From positions 39,672,510 to 39,736,509 of the forward strand of contig NC_079320.1 of assembly GCF_029931775.1 (NCBI RefSeq): a stretch of 64,000 bases of DNA, read 5' to 3'. The stretch comes from Euleptes europaea. Its lineage: Eukaryota > Chordata > Lepidosauria > Squamata > Sphaerodactylidae. The notes below the pieces were generated by a model. It was given only the letters and a program-made list of their open reading frames with translations. It was not told the origin of the DNA and ran no database searches. This document shows positions 31,095-46,040 of this stretch, one piece after another. Numbering within the stretch: position 1 is the stretch's first letter; every line of letters begins with the position of its first letter. Position numbers and translations under genes: made by a program.

Positions 31095-34000
31095 GACGTT
31101 ATGCTGGTTGTTGGGGTTGGGATGCCATGCGTTGTTTGGAATCTCTCATCACATCAGCTGGGGGGCCACTGAATTGTGAGTTTCCCTGCTTGCGTTGACA
31201 TTGATGGTGTTGCTGGCAGGGATGGGGGAAAAAAAACCTAGCAATGTGATGGCCTGCCAAAGTGATATTTCCAGGGGACTGGAAGCCTGTCAAGGGAATG
31301 CCAGTCCCCGTAGGGAGTGTACTGTCTACAGCAGCGCACTCTGGGCCTACAACTAGGAGGAAAAGGAGACATGGCCTGAAAGGAGAGCAGGGACAAGAGA
31401 AGAAACAGGAACCAGAGACGGAGGAGGGATATATGATCAAATGGCTGTGTTGGGGTGCAGAAGCCTGAGCAACTGGAAGCCTCCCCTAAATTCCACAGCA
31501 CACTTGTTTCAAAGGGGCCTGTGCATATTCCTTCAGAGGAGTGAGAAACCACACAGACGAACCCGATGACCTTGGGCTGTCTGGAATTAACTGAGGAAGA
31601 AGGGGAAGGGATGCTAAAAGAAGGGCAAGGGGTGAGTCGGGATCTCCCAGGTAAAGTTTTGTCATTCACAATATCAGAAATCCAAAATCCAGCCTCTGCT
31701 TTTTCTAAGAACTCATTAGGTTTTACATCTCACGTTCGTGATGGCAGGCGAATACAAAGTAGATTAGGCCATAGAACACCATCAGGGTCCCAATTCATCT
31801 GCCTAACACCCAGTCACAGCTTCATCACAATCTTGGGCCGAGATGCAATTTTAGCACCCTCATCACACCTTTTGGGTTAAAGGGATGATAGGAAAATCCT
31901 CTAATGCCACAGCTTTGCTACCTCTCAAACTCTTTGTACCCTTTTGCATTCATACAATCAGGGTGATCAAACAAGAACAGTTAAAATAGGATTATTTTTA
32001 AAACCCGAACGAAGGCTCCATTATATCCCAATAAGTGAAGGTAAGATCTGAGTCTAATGGTGAGATTCCCCGTGAAGGCAAGGAGGCTGTTTTTTGTGAA
32101 TCTCCCTCGCACACCGTGTCCTTCCCACACCTTTTCCTGTGATGCCTGCCCTTTTCATGGCTGGGTCAGAGAGGGAGAGAGAGAGGCCCGAAAGGATTCT
32201 TGTTAGCAGTTCCGTGAGCACAATGCCGATCTCCTCCTTCCTGCTCTCCCGGTGTAACCAAGGGCGATTGCTATGCAGGAGAGATGCACCGGGAATTCTC
32301 CCAGGAGGTTAGAACTTAATTATGAGCAGCCCTGAGAGGCGCGACTGAGAGGGAGGGCTGCGCCTCTTAGAAAAACACTTTCTGTTCCCCGCTCCCTCAA
32401 TCCCCCCTTACAAGATTCAAGTGAGAACTTGAGAGGCAACCGCTGCAGTTAATAAGGCCCTGAGCACCAGTGAAATCTTCTTTAAGCTCTGAGCAGGGGT
32501 CTTACACGCTGCGCAGGATGCTGGGGTGCATCTCACCTCTCCTTATAAATCCATCCACGTCTTAATACTCTAGGCAGACTCTGGATGAAGCAGCAGGTGT
32601 GTGTGTGTGTGATGGGGAGGGGGGAGGAAATTGGCTTGGGATGCAGTTCCTGCCAGGTGTCAGCAGGTGGCGGAACATGCCTAAGCCTTGTCCCGTCCTG
32701 GCAGGCTGGGTGGCTGGCTGGCTGACTGATAGCTACCCGGGGCTCTCCCCCCTCCTTCCTCTCCCCCTCCCCCATGCTTGCAGATGGCTTAATCATGACT
32801 ACTGTTCCATCCTCCTCCTCCTCCTCCTCCTTCCCCCCCCCCCAGTACTTCTGGGATAATGCTGCTAACGTAGAGCCAGGCAGTCAAGTGTTACAGCACA
32901 GAGCAGGTAGCCTGGCAACTGAGAGTATAATGCCGAACAGATGGTGTTCGTACAGCATGATGGACATCACACACGACAGCCTGAGACAATCCAGGAATTC
33001 CCGGGTGGTTTGAGGCCCTCTTTACGCAAAAAAAATAAAATAAAAAAACCCAAGCCTGCTGGCTGCTTTGGGGATATTTTCCGCCCTCTCCTCCCAGTCT
33101 GACATCGAACCACTAAACTGATTTCATGTTACTCCTGTTTTCCTAACAGCACTAAAAGCGCAGTGGTCTGTCTGGCGGTGTGCGCGGTGACACACAGAAG
33201 GATAAGTTCAAGCCACCCTGAATTAATAAAATAGACTAGGCAGCGGCGAGGAAGAAGCGACCTAACAAAACCTTCGCCTGGTAAAACCGCTTACTTGCCT
33301 GTCTCTGGAAAAGTGGAGAGAATCCGATGCGGGGGGGGGGCGAGAAAGCATGTACAACAGGTAATCTTCATACAAGGCTCACAATACAAAGGCTCACTGG
33401 GCTGTTTGTCCCCATATTGTGAGAGCAGAGGTGTTTTTTTTGGGGGGGGGGAATACTTGGGCGGTTTAAGGAAAAGGAGCCGCAGCCCTGAATCCCACAC
33501 CTCACCCTCTTCTCCAAAACAAAGGAGCAAACAGCTCTTCCCCACCGGCGAGAGCTGCAGGCGGCACCGAGGGTTCAGCCTCCGAATCCAAAGCAATGCT
33601 GAGGGGATTCCTGTCACCTCTTCCAGAGAGCACGCTGCTCTTGACTAATGAGCTCAGGAAGCGGAGACAAACCCAGGCAGGCTGTCAAATTTCCCAACAC
33701 TGAACAATGCATAATCTGTGTCTGTGAGGGGGCTCGGGAGAGAGGGAGCAAAGCTGGAAGATAATTTTTTTTTTCCTGAGGAGCAAGCTGGAGGGAAGGG
33801 AAGGGCTACAAAGGCCATCACCATAGGCTTCTCTGAAAAACAGAACCGCTCCTATTCTCAGACACGCAGAAGTACCCTAAAGCAAGGTGGCTTGGAGTTC
33901 CACTGAATAAACAGTGGGGTTGCTTAACCTTCAGAGTGTTCTTCCCCTTCCCCCGGTCCTATTCTGAGGGTGTCTCCCCACCCCCACCCACAGCAATGAT

Positions 34001-37000
34001 TTATGGGTGAGGAAATAGGATTTCCAGTGCTAAGGTCAGAGTTGGCCATCAGTCAGTGCCTTGCTCTTGCTGCAAGAATAAACCTTGGGCAAGCTTCCAG
34101 AGTTCCTCCAAGGCTAGCCTGGGGATCAGAAAGAGTGATACGTGGCAGTCCTGTACACCGCAGCCTCTCTAAAAGAATACCTTGTTCTGTAGTGGACGCT
34201 CAGATTTCATTGCCTCTGAAAGCCCACTTGTAGCTGCTATGGCCGAGGAGAAAAAATCTCAGCAACTCAAACCATACAATTAATTCCAAACCAGGACTCA
34301 TCCCTGGACCCAAGAGCATCATGGACAAATCTTTGTCCCATCTCTGGGGTCCAATGTACAGTGTTGGACTTTGGAAACTGGAGTTCAAACCCCAGGTTAG
34401 TTGTGGATTTGTTGCACAACTGGAAAAAAAAAACTCTTGTAGCAGATCTCTGCAACCTAATTAAGAACCACCAACTGTCAGCCTAACAAAGAAGGTGAAA
34501 AATTGATTCACCAGATTTGTGGTTACCTTTTGTGTCTGGTTGAATGGAAGCAGGCAAGGGGGCAAGTGGACGTAAGGGGGGTGGGGAGACCAGGGGCAGT
34601 ATGAGAACAGACCAGTTTCAGCTACACATACCAGCCATGGCAGTTAATTTCTATTCTCACGCCTAATTTTCATCATAATACATTTTAGTGGAAATATTTG
34701 CTCCTCCTCTGAGTGGTACATACCATCTTCACCTGTAACATATAGTTATGCCTACAGAGAAATTTTCAGGGTGGAGGCTACAGGGTGTCAATTCTAACAT
34801 GGCCATAGCACTGAACCACAAACTGACTCAACAGCAAAGACAGGATTGAGTGCAAAAAAAATCCCACACCATCAACTTGTGAAGAAGATGGTGTGCTAGG
34901 AAACAAAGAGGGGCAGGAGATGAGGAGTGTACAGGGGCAAAAACAAGCAAAGCCTCAGCAGCACTGACCTGGCTGGCAGCTACATGGCTCCAAGAGGCAA
35001 AGATGGGCATAAGTCATCACCATTCCCTTCTCTCATGCCACTGGCCCCTTGTGGTGGTGCCAGTACCCTCAGGGGTAACCTTGGTTTGCTTGGGCAGGGA
35101 ACTGGTACCATGTGCCGAGAAAAATGGTCTGGTGTACTGCTGTTCAGCACACACAGCAGGAGCTACCTACCACTGATTTAGAAAATACAATACAATGAAA
35201 CCACAGTCCCCATGCAGGGACTGAAAAGAGGAGCCACCTTAATCTTCTGGGTAGGTGTATTCAGTAGGCATCACTGAAGTATTCATGCTAAGGATACTTA
35301 GAGCTTCAAGTGGGAGAACCAAGCAGTAACCAGCTTCCTGATAAAAAGTCAAACCACGAGCCACATAAAAATCAGGAATATTCCACTACAATTATAAAAC
35401 AAGCACCTGGTTTCCCAAGGCCTATGGAAGCATCCTCCATTGGCTGGGCCAGCCAATCCCAGTCACGCTACAGGCACATAGGGGTACATGAACACAGAAA
35501 CTCTTTCCCATGTCATATGATGCCTTCTTCCAATGATTGCCTTAAGCTGTCTTGTGATCCTTCTGGGGAAAATATCCAGGTATACATTTTAATAATAAAC
35601 TGTAATGATACATGGTAATGGACCCCAATTAACTAGGGTTGATTGTAAGACAGCCAGAGGCAACACAGCCAAGGAGGGTATTCAGAAGATGGCTCAAACC
35701 ATGTCTTACCATCAGGTGGACAAATGAAGAAATGAGGCAATGAAAGGGAACCCATATTAAGGCTCCCCATTCTGTGGAGAAGGTAATTCCAGACATTGTG
35801 AAGAAATCATTATGATGGTCAGGGAGTAATAGGGATATGCAGAGAGGCACCATTGTTAAGGACTCTCAAACTGTCAGTGCATGCAGAGAATATTAAGGTA
35901 GAAAGGCCCACCAAAGATCAAAGCGAGGTCTTGAAGAGAAAAAACCTGCCTTGTAAGCTCTTTGCTGTCATGAACAGGGAGAGTTCGCATCACCCATGCT
36001 GGCATCTTTACAAAAGGTTATAAAACGAGACCATTTAAACACTAGAGGGAATACGCTCAGAGCCTCCCTTTGAAACTGGCTCAGGTGTCGTGGATGGAGC
36101 TGTTTCATGACAGGTTGTTTTGCCGTGTCTTGAAAATTAATTTCTGCTCTTAGCCGTGGCATCTCCGGCAGAGAGCTCTCCTCAGCCCCCTTTCACCTTC
36201 TCTCCAATTTCAAAAGGGGGAAGGATTTGATCTTTTTCTTCAGCCCAGTGTCTGAATACCCTTGTCTTATCAATCTCAGCACCTTGTTTTGGTACAGGAG
36301 GAGGGAGAGAGGCTGCATGCCTGTGTGCAACTGCAGAAAACACATAATCCATAGGGAAGAAGGGGGGGGGGAAGCAGAGAAGAGGTGGGAATGGACTTGA
36401 GGCTTTCCCACACAGTCAGTTAAAGCATGCCAAACTTCATTTCCTGTTTTGTATGATAATACACCAGTCCAGAAAACAATAGTGTGATATTCTGTCCACA
36501 TGCAGTGGGTGAGGGAGGGAGACAGCCGCGCTCTTTTCAAAAACCTAGTCCAAAGGGGAAGGACACTTCCTAAAAAAAAAATTTTTTTTTTAAAGCACAA
36601 TAAATGTAGAGGTTCACAAAATGGTGGGACAGCAGGAGGCAGAGGGCAACCATATTCCTTGCAAAGAAATCAGTAGCTGTGGGAAACAAGGAGGGAGACA
36701 ACAGATAACTGCAAGGATCATACCCAGACAACTTTTTCCTCTCTGTTTCATGAAAGTCCCCTCCTTACTACATCCCCCATGGCTTTCTGCACATTCAAAT
36801 CCAGTGATCCCCAGCCTAGCCTTTTCTGGTGGTCAAAGGGGACCTTTGAAGCAGTGGGCAAGCTGGAGAGCAAAAAACCTCTGGGTCAGCTGCCCTCTGC
36901 AGGAGCATTCATAGAAACGGAATCAAAATACATCTGGTATAAACCTCCTTTTTAAAAAATAAAATTGCTTGCGTGCTAGGAGAATGAAGGAGTTCAGAAT

Positions 37001-38924
37001 TGGGGGTTATCGACACAGTGGAAACAAACATGACTTCATATTCAAGAGCACTACTCAGAGGAAAAGTCACATCATTATATTTTGTTCTGTTTATAAGCAC
37101 AGGAATGACAAGATTGACCAGTAAGCCCAAATTTTACCTTTAACACAAACTCGCTAGAAGGCATTACGCAAGCCACTATCTGAATTTTACCCTACATCAA
37201 CAATACTATAGGGTTCTTGTAAAGATTATAAACCAGGCATGTGAAATGCTTGAAGCACTCTAAAGCCCTATATAAATGTTACGTTTGACTGTCAACATCC
37301 TTCTTTGTGCTGATACCCCTCGAGGAAAAGGTAGCTCTTACATACACATTTATTGATACACTATATCATGGATGACTGAATTCCCAGAACGTCTCCTATC
37401 CAGGCATTAGTGTCACTTTTCTTCGTAAATTCCAATTTTACATTTCCAAAGTACCCTCCTGCCTCTGGCTTGTGCTTCTGCCTCTTTTCTCCTGCTGGGG
37501 TTTAAAAAAAACTGGCTGCCACACCCTCAAAGAGCAGCTGAGCCACAAGGGACGTGTCACCTGCAGAGCAGAGCAAAGCAGCTGTTCCATATTCCAGGCG
37601 GCCTGTTTTGGTAAAACGCAGCCTGCTAATAAGCCCTATGCTGTTTTGTGAATTGAGCTCTTTTACCCATTCATCCCCCCCAATCCCGTATGCTATATTC
37701 TCTCTCTCCCTCTCTGCTTCAAGGAGGAGGCATCAGCTGTCTCAAGCTGCTAGCAGAGACTTTCTTCTACCACCCCAAACTCCCCGCCCACTCCCCTCTC
37801 CCTGGCCCAATGAAGTAATCAAGCTAAAGATTGCATAACGGATGCACAGGCCTATCTTGTGTTATGCCGGGAGATGGGCCAACTGCCTCCATTTATAGAC
37901 AAAAGTGCGATCAGTCAGCCAAATGAAACCCTTTGTGGCAGCCACCACAAGGAGTGGGGAGAAAGAGAAAAAAGATGGGGAGGCATAAAGGAGAGGGATC
38001 AGAGGACACACAGTGTTGTGCCATCACCAGGAGGGCTTTTCCCCCTGCAGCCCCAAATGCATAAACACCTTTTGTGGTAGAAGCCCGAAACCTAACTAAA
38101 TATCGCTCACAAAAGACAACCCCCACTGTGGATGCCCTCACTTGCCCCACTCCCTCCTCTGTGGCCTGAACTTCACTGAAGCCCCATGGTTCTCTATCCT
38201 ATTATATCATCAATCAAGCTAATGCTAATCAGATCAATAAGAAGAATATATTCCATCCCTTGCTCGTAGAACTCTAAGGATTTGAAATAAATCAGGCCAG
38301 CTGCTCAGAGTCCCAGAAAACCAATGCCTTTTCACAGACCCGGGTTGAAATACAAACACATTATAAGAATGCCAAGCTTCTTCCATGGTTCGCTTGTGAC
38401 TGATTCGCACATGCATGTGTGCTGGTCGAGGTGTCTTCAGCCAGTAAGGCGCAGCTTGAACTCCATTCCTTTGAGAGGATGAAATGACTGGCGACTGTCC
38501 CACCCTTGACCATTGCTGCCTCTCAGAACAGTGAGCACATTTGGACAAATTTGCCCGTAGTCGTATGCAAGGTATGTTTTAACCCTTTGGGGAAAGACTA
38601 CCATGTTCCAGGATGGCTGAGTCCCCTGTGGGCAGGTAATGTGAGCTGTCGGCAGGAATTCATTAAAAAGGTTTGATAGGCACACAGGACTGAGCCTCTG
38701 CTCAGATTAAGAATGTGGCAAGAACTGGATAGGCACACAGGAGTTCCAGTGATCGTGGCATAATCCATCAGGCTTCAAACAAGCATGCAGGCAGGCAAGG
38801 AGCAGCACTGCTGCCACAAGTGGCCACGTGATGTTCAGTAATGCTTCCTGCCTGAGCTGCAATGGGCAGGCCAGTCCTTAATGCAGCCTTATTTTCTGTC
38901 CCGGCTATTGTGGTGGTGGCGGCG

Positions 38925-39128
38925 CAAAGTGCCGTCAAGTCGCAACTGACTTATGGCACCCTGTAGGGTTCTCAAGGCAAGAGACATTCAGAGGTGGTTT
39001 GTCATGGGCTGCCTCTGTGTTGCAACCCTGGTATTCCTTGGTGGTTTCCCATCCAAATACTAACCATGGCCAACCCTGCTTCGTTTCCGAGATCTGACTA
39101 GATTGGGCAAGCCTTGGCCCCCAGATCA
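38925..39128 (-). repeat. 5S-rRNA-derived SINE
   Basis: The plus strand shows the inverted BovB-like tail (AAGTGCCGTCAAGTCGCAAC) first. It then shows the 5S-like head inverted (TCCCATCCAAATACTAACCA and CTGCTTCGTTTCCGAGATC). Confidence 0.85.
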
Positions 39129-39767
39129 GGGCCCTGGCTATTGTAGGGCCATTTTTATTGTGAGGCTAATATCTCAGACTGTGTGCAGACATTAGCTTTT
39201 CCGAGGCTGGGAGACAGCAAAGTATAAAGAGCATTGCCTGCAGGATGCATGGTCAGTCTTAAAATTTTATTATAGTCTGTGGTTCACCTGATTTGCCAGT
39301 CTGTGGACTCTTCAAGCTATACCCTGGAAAAGCTGAAACTAACTAAAGATGCAGTTTGCTGGCTCAGATGTAAAGCCAGTTTGTTGTGAAAGAGGAAGGA
39401 TCTTCACCTCCTTTCCTGCTCACGAAAAATGCTTCTGTTTGTACAGGAGCAGGAAGGTGATTTTTTTTTACCAATTCCCCCCTTTCTCTGCAGCCCACCA
39501 CCTTGACCCCCCACACTGAGTCTGGGTCCACTAAGGTATGATTTTGGAAAGCACAGTTCAGCAGGAGACATGAAAGCTCTTGTTTATGTGGCAGAGCTCC
39601 ACTTGAGCTCGGCAGGAAGTAATGAATTAGGTGTGAAGAATGAGAGAAGAGGAACAAAGAAGGAAAGATCATGCGAATGATCCTAAAGCTTCTTCAAGGT
39701 TCATTCATACATTGCCAAGTCATATTATAGGTGAATCAAGGCAATGTGTCCTATGTCTGCATATTCT

Positions 39768-39988
39768 CTGTGTGTGTAAAGTGCCTTCAAGTCGCAGCCG
39801 ACTTATGGCGACTCCTTTTGGGGTTTTCATGGTAAGGGACTAACAGAGGTGGTTTGCCAGTGCCTTCCTCTGCACAGCAACCCTGGTATTCCTTGATGGT
39901 CTCCCATCCAAATACTTACCAGGGCTGACCCTGCTTAGCTTCTGAGATCTGACATGATCAGGTTAGCCTGGGCCATCCAGGTCATATT
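39768..39988 (-). repeat. 5S-rRNA-derived SINE
   Basis: The plus strand reads TGTGTAAAGTGCCTTCAAGT (tail), the body GAGGTGGTTTGCCAGTGCC, then the inverted 5S promoter CTGCTTAGCTTCTGAGATCT. It is well preserved. Confidence 0.88.
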
Positions 39989-42900
39989 CTACTATTCTGT
40001 GGTTTGTTTTACATTTCTTATTGGCCCCTTTATGCTTTTAAAATTATGCTAGGACTGCATCCAGTTTTCAAATAAAAGAAAAGTTTTATCTCTGCGCCGT
40101 AAATCCTTATTTTACCTGAGAACAGGCTGCTTCCCCTGGAGGAAAAAAAATCCTAGTTATCACTTGATAATGTTGGCACCCATTTCTTGAAGAAGGGACC
40201 AGTAAAACAAGCTCCAGTCTGCCTGTAATTCAGTTTACCCAGCTGAATGAATCACAGCTCCTTTCTCCGCTTCCCACTTTTTAAAAAAGAGACAAAATCT
40301 AGGGTCAGTGGATTCACTACTCTGCTGTGCTCTTCTGCGGGTCAATTGCCTCATCTGTTTGCTCTGCCTTCTACAACAAGGGAGGAGCTTTAAATCTGCC
40401 ATGCTCTCTTTCTCTGACCCCTCTTGTTGCCATGGTCATGCCATACAGCATCTCTGAGAACAAGATCCTTCTGACGTTTGACACAGGGCCTCTGCATGCA
40501 GCCAATTTGTTTTGCTTTAACCTCCCTTTCCCTGCATTTCACCTCTCCCTATTACCAATAAAAGTTCTTTTCCCCTTCCTGTGCTACAAATGCAACTTGC
40601 TGGGAAATTATTTCTTTTTAGCATTTACCTTACTAAAGTCACTTGCAACATGCTCCAAAGTCTTGAGGCCCCAGCATATATACAATGGGAAATATACCAA
40701 TAATTACATGAGTGCAAATATACGAAACCTTTAGCAATGTTCTGCTAACACCACATGGTTAGGATAAGGCTATGATACATTACTCTACATGGAAATTAAT
40801 TAACTCCCTAGTAAATGTGCCTAGGACCAAAACGATTGCTTTTCGTTTCCTTTGACAGAGCAAAGGCCACTGGGCAAAAGGGCTGGTCCAGACTGCAACC
40901 CAAAATGTGGGAAATGTTACAAGTTCATTTCAAGAAATGCACTCCTGTCATTCCACAGAGACACAGTGTGAGCTCACTCGTATATGCTCATCACATGATG
41001 ACTACAACAATCAGTGTGACATGAGTATGTCATTACAGAACAAAACTTCAGACAGCGATTTCATGGACTGCGTCCCAAGTAAGGAGATCACGCATGATCT
41101 GAATGCATGTGTGACTCTGCTTTGAGACTAGACGGCACTTTCTCACATTAATACACTCATGCAACCATGAAAAGTTACAGTAACAGATTCTAACTGGACT
41201 TTTAGCCTGTTCCCACATGTAAGTTGCAGGGTAGATAGATTTAAATCAAGGTGATTTAAAACACCAAGAAATATGCAATTCAATTGTTGATTTAAATCAA
41301 ATGTCCAGCTTTCTAATCCATGTATTTCCTGAACAAAGGTACATAGTAATTGGCTGCTATAACAAATAAAACATATCAGTGTTCATCCCAATGGCACTTT
41401 TATACTACCCCAGGGCATAACCCTGAGCGACCTATGAAAGAACTATATAGAAGAAGCAGATCTAGACTCCCACTTTGGAAGTTAACTCAGCTCCCAAACC
41501 AAACGAAGAAGGGTGCAAAAAGGACTAATGGGGTGCCTTGAACACTGACAACTTTTAAAGAACCCCAGTTGTTCCAATCAGGAATAAATTGTCCATATGA
41601 TACTTGCCTTCTGCAACTTCTCTGGCGAATCCGTAGCTTCCCTAGGCAACTGGGGCAAACTGAGTGGTCTGTGCACTTCAACTACCTGACCTGACCAAGA
41701 TCCTGGGGGAGCCTAATCTCCTTTCTGAAGGTGCGGAAGAGGTAAAAGGGAACTTTTCTATCAAACCTGCTCAGCTTGGTATTTGAATCAGGCAGAAAAC
41801 AGTAAGAACTGAGACTTGACCCAATACTAAGTTGTGCAAACTGTTGGTTTGTTGTTGTTGTTTTTTTTCCAGGAGAGGCACTGGGCGAGGAGTAACCTCA
41901 TTACCTACACCATATCCCTACCAACAAACGGAAATATCTGCTTAGCACTCTAAAGCTTAGCATTGGAGCTTGGCAGGAAAGCTAAATTCCCAGTGCCGCA
42001 TTACTAGGCTTTGCAGAGAAATGTTGTTTGCCTCTCTGAGGGGAGGTGTCAGTATGCAGTTTGTTCCTTTGACACCCCAATAGCAGAACTATCAGGCAAT
42101 TTCCCTATGGGATTGCAAATTGCACTTTGGAGGCCTGAAGAGAGAGCTCCTTCCAACAGTACCGTGCTCAGCACTGTAGAATTATAAGGGAATGTTCTGT
42201 AGCCCAAAGAAAGGGCACAGGGAACGCATTAGCTTCTCACTTTTACTCCTACCCTCAGCCTCTAGGGGTATTTCTCTACAGGGCTGCAATTCTGAGCTTC
42301 TTGGCTTTGGGAGGCTGTTTATGAGCTCCAGAAACAGGAATCCAGCTTTGCAAAGCCAGCCGGCTCAGCATCATCATTGCAACCCTATAGGGAAGTCGCC
42401 ATACAGGGGTGAGTTAGCAGACAGCAAAGCTTCAGCTCAAGACAGATACGGCAGCAGTCATTAGACACCACAACACATGGGTCTCCCCTTGTACTAATAA
42501 TCATGGGGAAAGGCCCTGGAGTCCGTAGCTGCGCCTACTAGGAAAAGAAAAAAAGAAAGAGGCTGTGTTTTAAAGATAATCAGCGTTGTAGAGTTCACAA
42601 TAAAAAGGAGGGAGATCGGCCGATGGCAGGCAGGAGGTTTAAAAAATAAACTCATTAGGTTACAGACAGTGGGAGGGCAAAAGGCCCAGTGAAAAAAACT
42701 CGGCTGTGGAAACAAAAGTTCATAATACTCTCAGCAAGTAGTATATAACCCTGAAGTAGGGCATAGTTCAAGGCAGACATGCCTGAGCTTTTTGGCTGGT
42801 GCTTTGTATCAGTCATGATGCTGCTTTGGCCAGAAACCGTTTTTCTTTCGAAAGGAGTGACCTCGGGAAATTATCATCACCTATCGCCCCGTGGAATTTG

Positions 42901-43237
42901 CTGGAATTAGTCTGAAGCACTTTGAAACAGCGAGGTTTTTTTTATACATTTGCTACAGAGCATGTTTAAAAGCTGGCTGAGCTCCAATTGTTGTTGTTGT
43001 TGTTTTAAACATCCATGAAACTCGCTTTAGTAAAATTCTTTTTGGTGGTTTTGTTCTTCACTGTTGATAACCAGAATGTTTTCCCCTTACTTAGAAATAC
43101 AACAACCCCCTTTTCTCCCTTTTCTCTCTCTTTTGTTCATCCATTATTATTAATCTTAGCCAGGAACGAGCAGTTTGCCAGTCATGAAAGAAGAAAACAA
43201 ACCCCATGGGCTCTGGAAACCCGCACCCAACTATAAA

Positions 43238-43392
43238 AGATACCCCAGCGTGGTTAAGAGCAGTGGACTCTAATCTGGAGAACCGGGTTTGATTCTCCAC
43301 TCCTCCACATGAAGCCTGCTGGGTGATCTTGGGCTAATCACAGTTATCTCCAAACTCTCTCAGCCCAACCTACCTCACAATAATAAATACAC
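43238..43392 (+). repeat. tRNA-derived SINE, truncated
   Basis: The head CCAGCGTGGTTAAGAGCAGT and one B-box block (AACCGGGTTTGATTCTCC) are present. The body stops after CCAACCTACCTCACAA and runs into an AATAAATA end. Confidence 0.75.
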
Positions 43393-45714
43393 ATACAAAA
43401 TCAGTGTGTGTCAATATCACAACATCATATGGCAGAAACAACTTGGGGATGACTTAAACAGGCAGTGATAGCAGTTGGAACAGCCCTGCCTGAATTAAAC
43501 TACTTTAGACTGCAGGAAGGGGAGAAGGTCTCATGTACGAATACTTGTGCCCCCCAAAACCCTCTACTTGAAAATATGGCATGTATAGCAGAAGAGCTTT
43601 CACTGTCTGATATGCTAGGTTTCTATGTATAATTATTTTAATGCATGGGCATTCAAACATGTCAACCCCACCCCCCCGCCATCTGAAGTGGTACCATCTA
43701 AGAAAAGTTGTGGCATGTGCTACTCCTACACCTTTGAATGGGAGCTGAGTTGATGAGGCTGTCTAGATAAACCCCTTCCTCCCATCAGCCACCTTTTCTC
43801 TGTCATCCTCTCTCTTTCCTTAACGCAGATCTTACACTGCTGCAGATAACTTTCTCGCTGTGTTATTAACGGAGTGAACAGAGCCCGAAGTGCTTTTATG
43901 CTGTGTACCTCCAACAACATATCCCAGCCATTCACAGATGAAAGTCAAGTGTGTGATTGGTGTTTGATATCCTTTGAAAAATGGTAATTCACATGTCTGG
44001 CTCCCAACACAAGGAATTCACATGTCTGCCCCCCCAACATGATTGACTCTAAACTCCGTGTTCCATGGCAGAAAACGTCAACAACAAAATGGAAGGAACA
44101 GAGGCAACGTAAAGGGGCTTGTGCACCTGACAGTACAGGAGCCATATCTTTGAATGTGTACACATGGGTTCTTGCTATTCATTCAGCTGTTATTTAAATT
44201 CAGATATCAAAGTCAGTCCCTTGCCAAATGGGAATCAAGACTGTTTGGCATAGCAAGTAACTAGTCCTCCTTGTTAGACCCATCTTCTGAGAAACACAAC
44301 TAATAGTTAACAAGGCAGATTTCCCTTTGGGTAGCTGTCAAGCAAACCTGCCCATCTGAGAAATCTGGACAGACATCCTCATGTCAGTGAAAGCAACAAA
44401 GCTTGACACAGCGGGGCACATTTTTTGTCGGCCAATTTACATGAGCACTTCTGGACAAAAATCCTACATTTCACATGCAATTCGCAAACCAGCAGCGGCA
44501 ACGTTAATTGGTACGGTTGCCACTCAATCGTGGCACCTTCCCTGAGCTCTCACTAACACGAATGACTAATGCTGAGGAGGCTTTAGAATTATGTTTAAAG
44601 GGGCTCCCAGGCCTCCCTCCCTCCCTCCACATCATTTCATTAACTTCACACCTTGAAAGCCCTTTCCATAAAGAATGACAAAACCTCCAAAAAGTTCAGG
44701 TTGATGCTATTAGCAGAATACAAATGGAGGACCTTTTCGTTAATGGGGAGAAACGCGAAGCTCTGCAATGACAGACAGCACAATTGGGCCCTGCAGTGCC
44801 AGTGGGGTGCCAGAGCCCACTATGATAATATAACAACGAATGACATGCTGACAAGTGCCCTCTTCTAATCCCACTCGCCAATATGATGTCTTTGCATGTA
44901 TCTCAATTGTGGACAGGTCTGATCGACTCTCGCCGTCTCTTTCCTGGAATGCATTAGAGAAGCCTTTAACATAACACAGGAAAGACTTCTTATCCGTCAT
45001 TCTTCACCCACAGAGAAAACCACACATCTTCCTTTATTACCACTCCCTCAAACATCCTGGCTACAGCTGCTACAGCTGCCACTGCTCCTCTGGAGGGCTA
45101 CCTGGCTAATCTTTCGGAAATGTCATGGGATTTCATCATGTCATGATGAAGCTCTCTCTAGAATTGGAATGCTGTTGAATTCATCCAACTGATTGGTTGT
45201 TTCTGTATATGTGCAGGGCTTATACCTCGCACTATTCTTGAGTCACTTATTACTTATTAACGCAGTGCGCACACCCCATGAAAGAAGCCAAGGTCTACAT
45301 TGTCAGAGGCTACTTTCTTTTCCAGACAGTGGCCCAAGAGCTTCATAATACAGCTCCACAATACAACCAGTGCAAACTACAAGAAAGGATTTCATAGTTA
45401 TAAGCGTATGTATCCCCAAGGTGCTTCAGCAAACTCACAGCATAGTCTTTCTCAGTTTCTTTCAGAATAAAATTAACTCCCTTGTTTTCTTTTCACATAG
45501 GCACACACCTGCCCGCTCCCTTCATCTAGGAGAGGGGTGATGAGCATTTAGCCCAAAACACATCCTAAACCCACTGAGATTACGATTGCTAAAACACATT
45601 ACCATTCCTTTTGTTGCATAGACTGATCCACAGTCATCAGACTCCGAGCCTGTAAAAATATCACTGTATATAGAAAATCCAGATAGAACATTCAGACATG
45701 TAATCTCCATCTAG

Positions 45715-46040
45715 AAGAAGGAGAAGAAGGAGGAGGAGGAGTTGGTTTTTATATGCCGACTTATTCTACCACTTCAGGGAGACTCAAACCAGTTTACCTT
45801 CCCTTCCCCTCCCCACAACAGACACCCTGCGAGGTAGGTGGGGCTGAGGGAGCTCTAACAGAGCTGTTACTTGCCCAAGGTCACCCAGCTGGCTTCGTGT
45901 GTAGGAGTAGGGAAACAGATCCAGTTCACCAGATTAGCCTCCACCGCTCATGTGGAGGAGCGGGGAATCAAACCTGGTTCTCCAGATCAGAGTCCACCAC
46001 TCCGAACCACTGCTTTTAACCACTACACCATGCTGCTTTT
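45715..46040 (-). repeat. tRNA-derived SINE, duplicated-B-box subfamily
   Basis: On the plus strand it begins with AGAAGAAGGAGGAGGAGG and TTGGTTTTTATATGCCGACT, and it ends with the inverted head near 46036. The two B-box blocks are at about 45915-45940 and 45963-45990. Confidence 0.85.
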
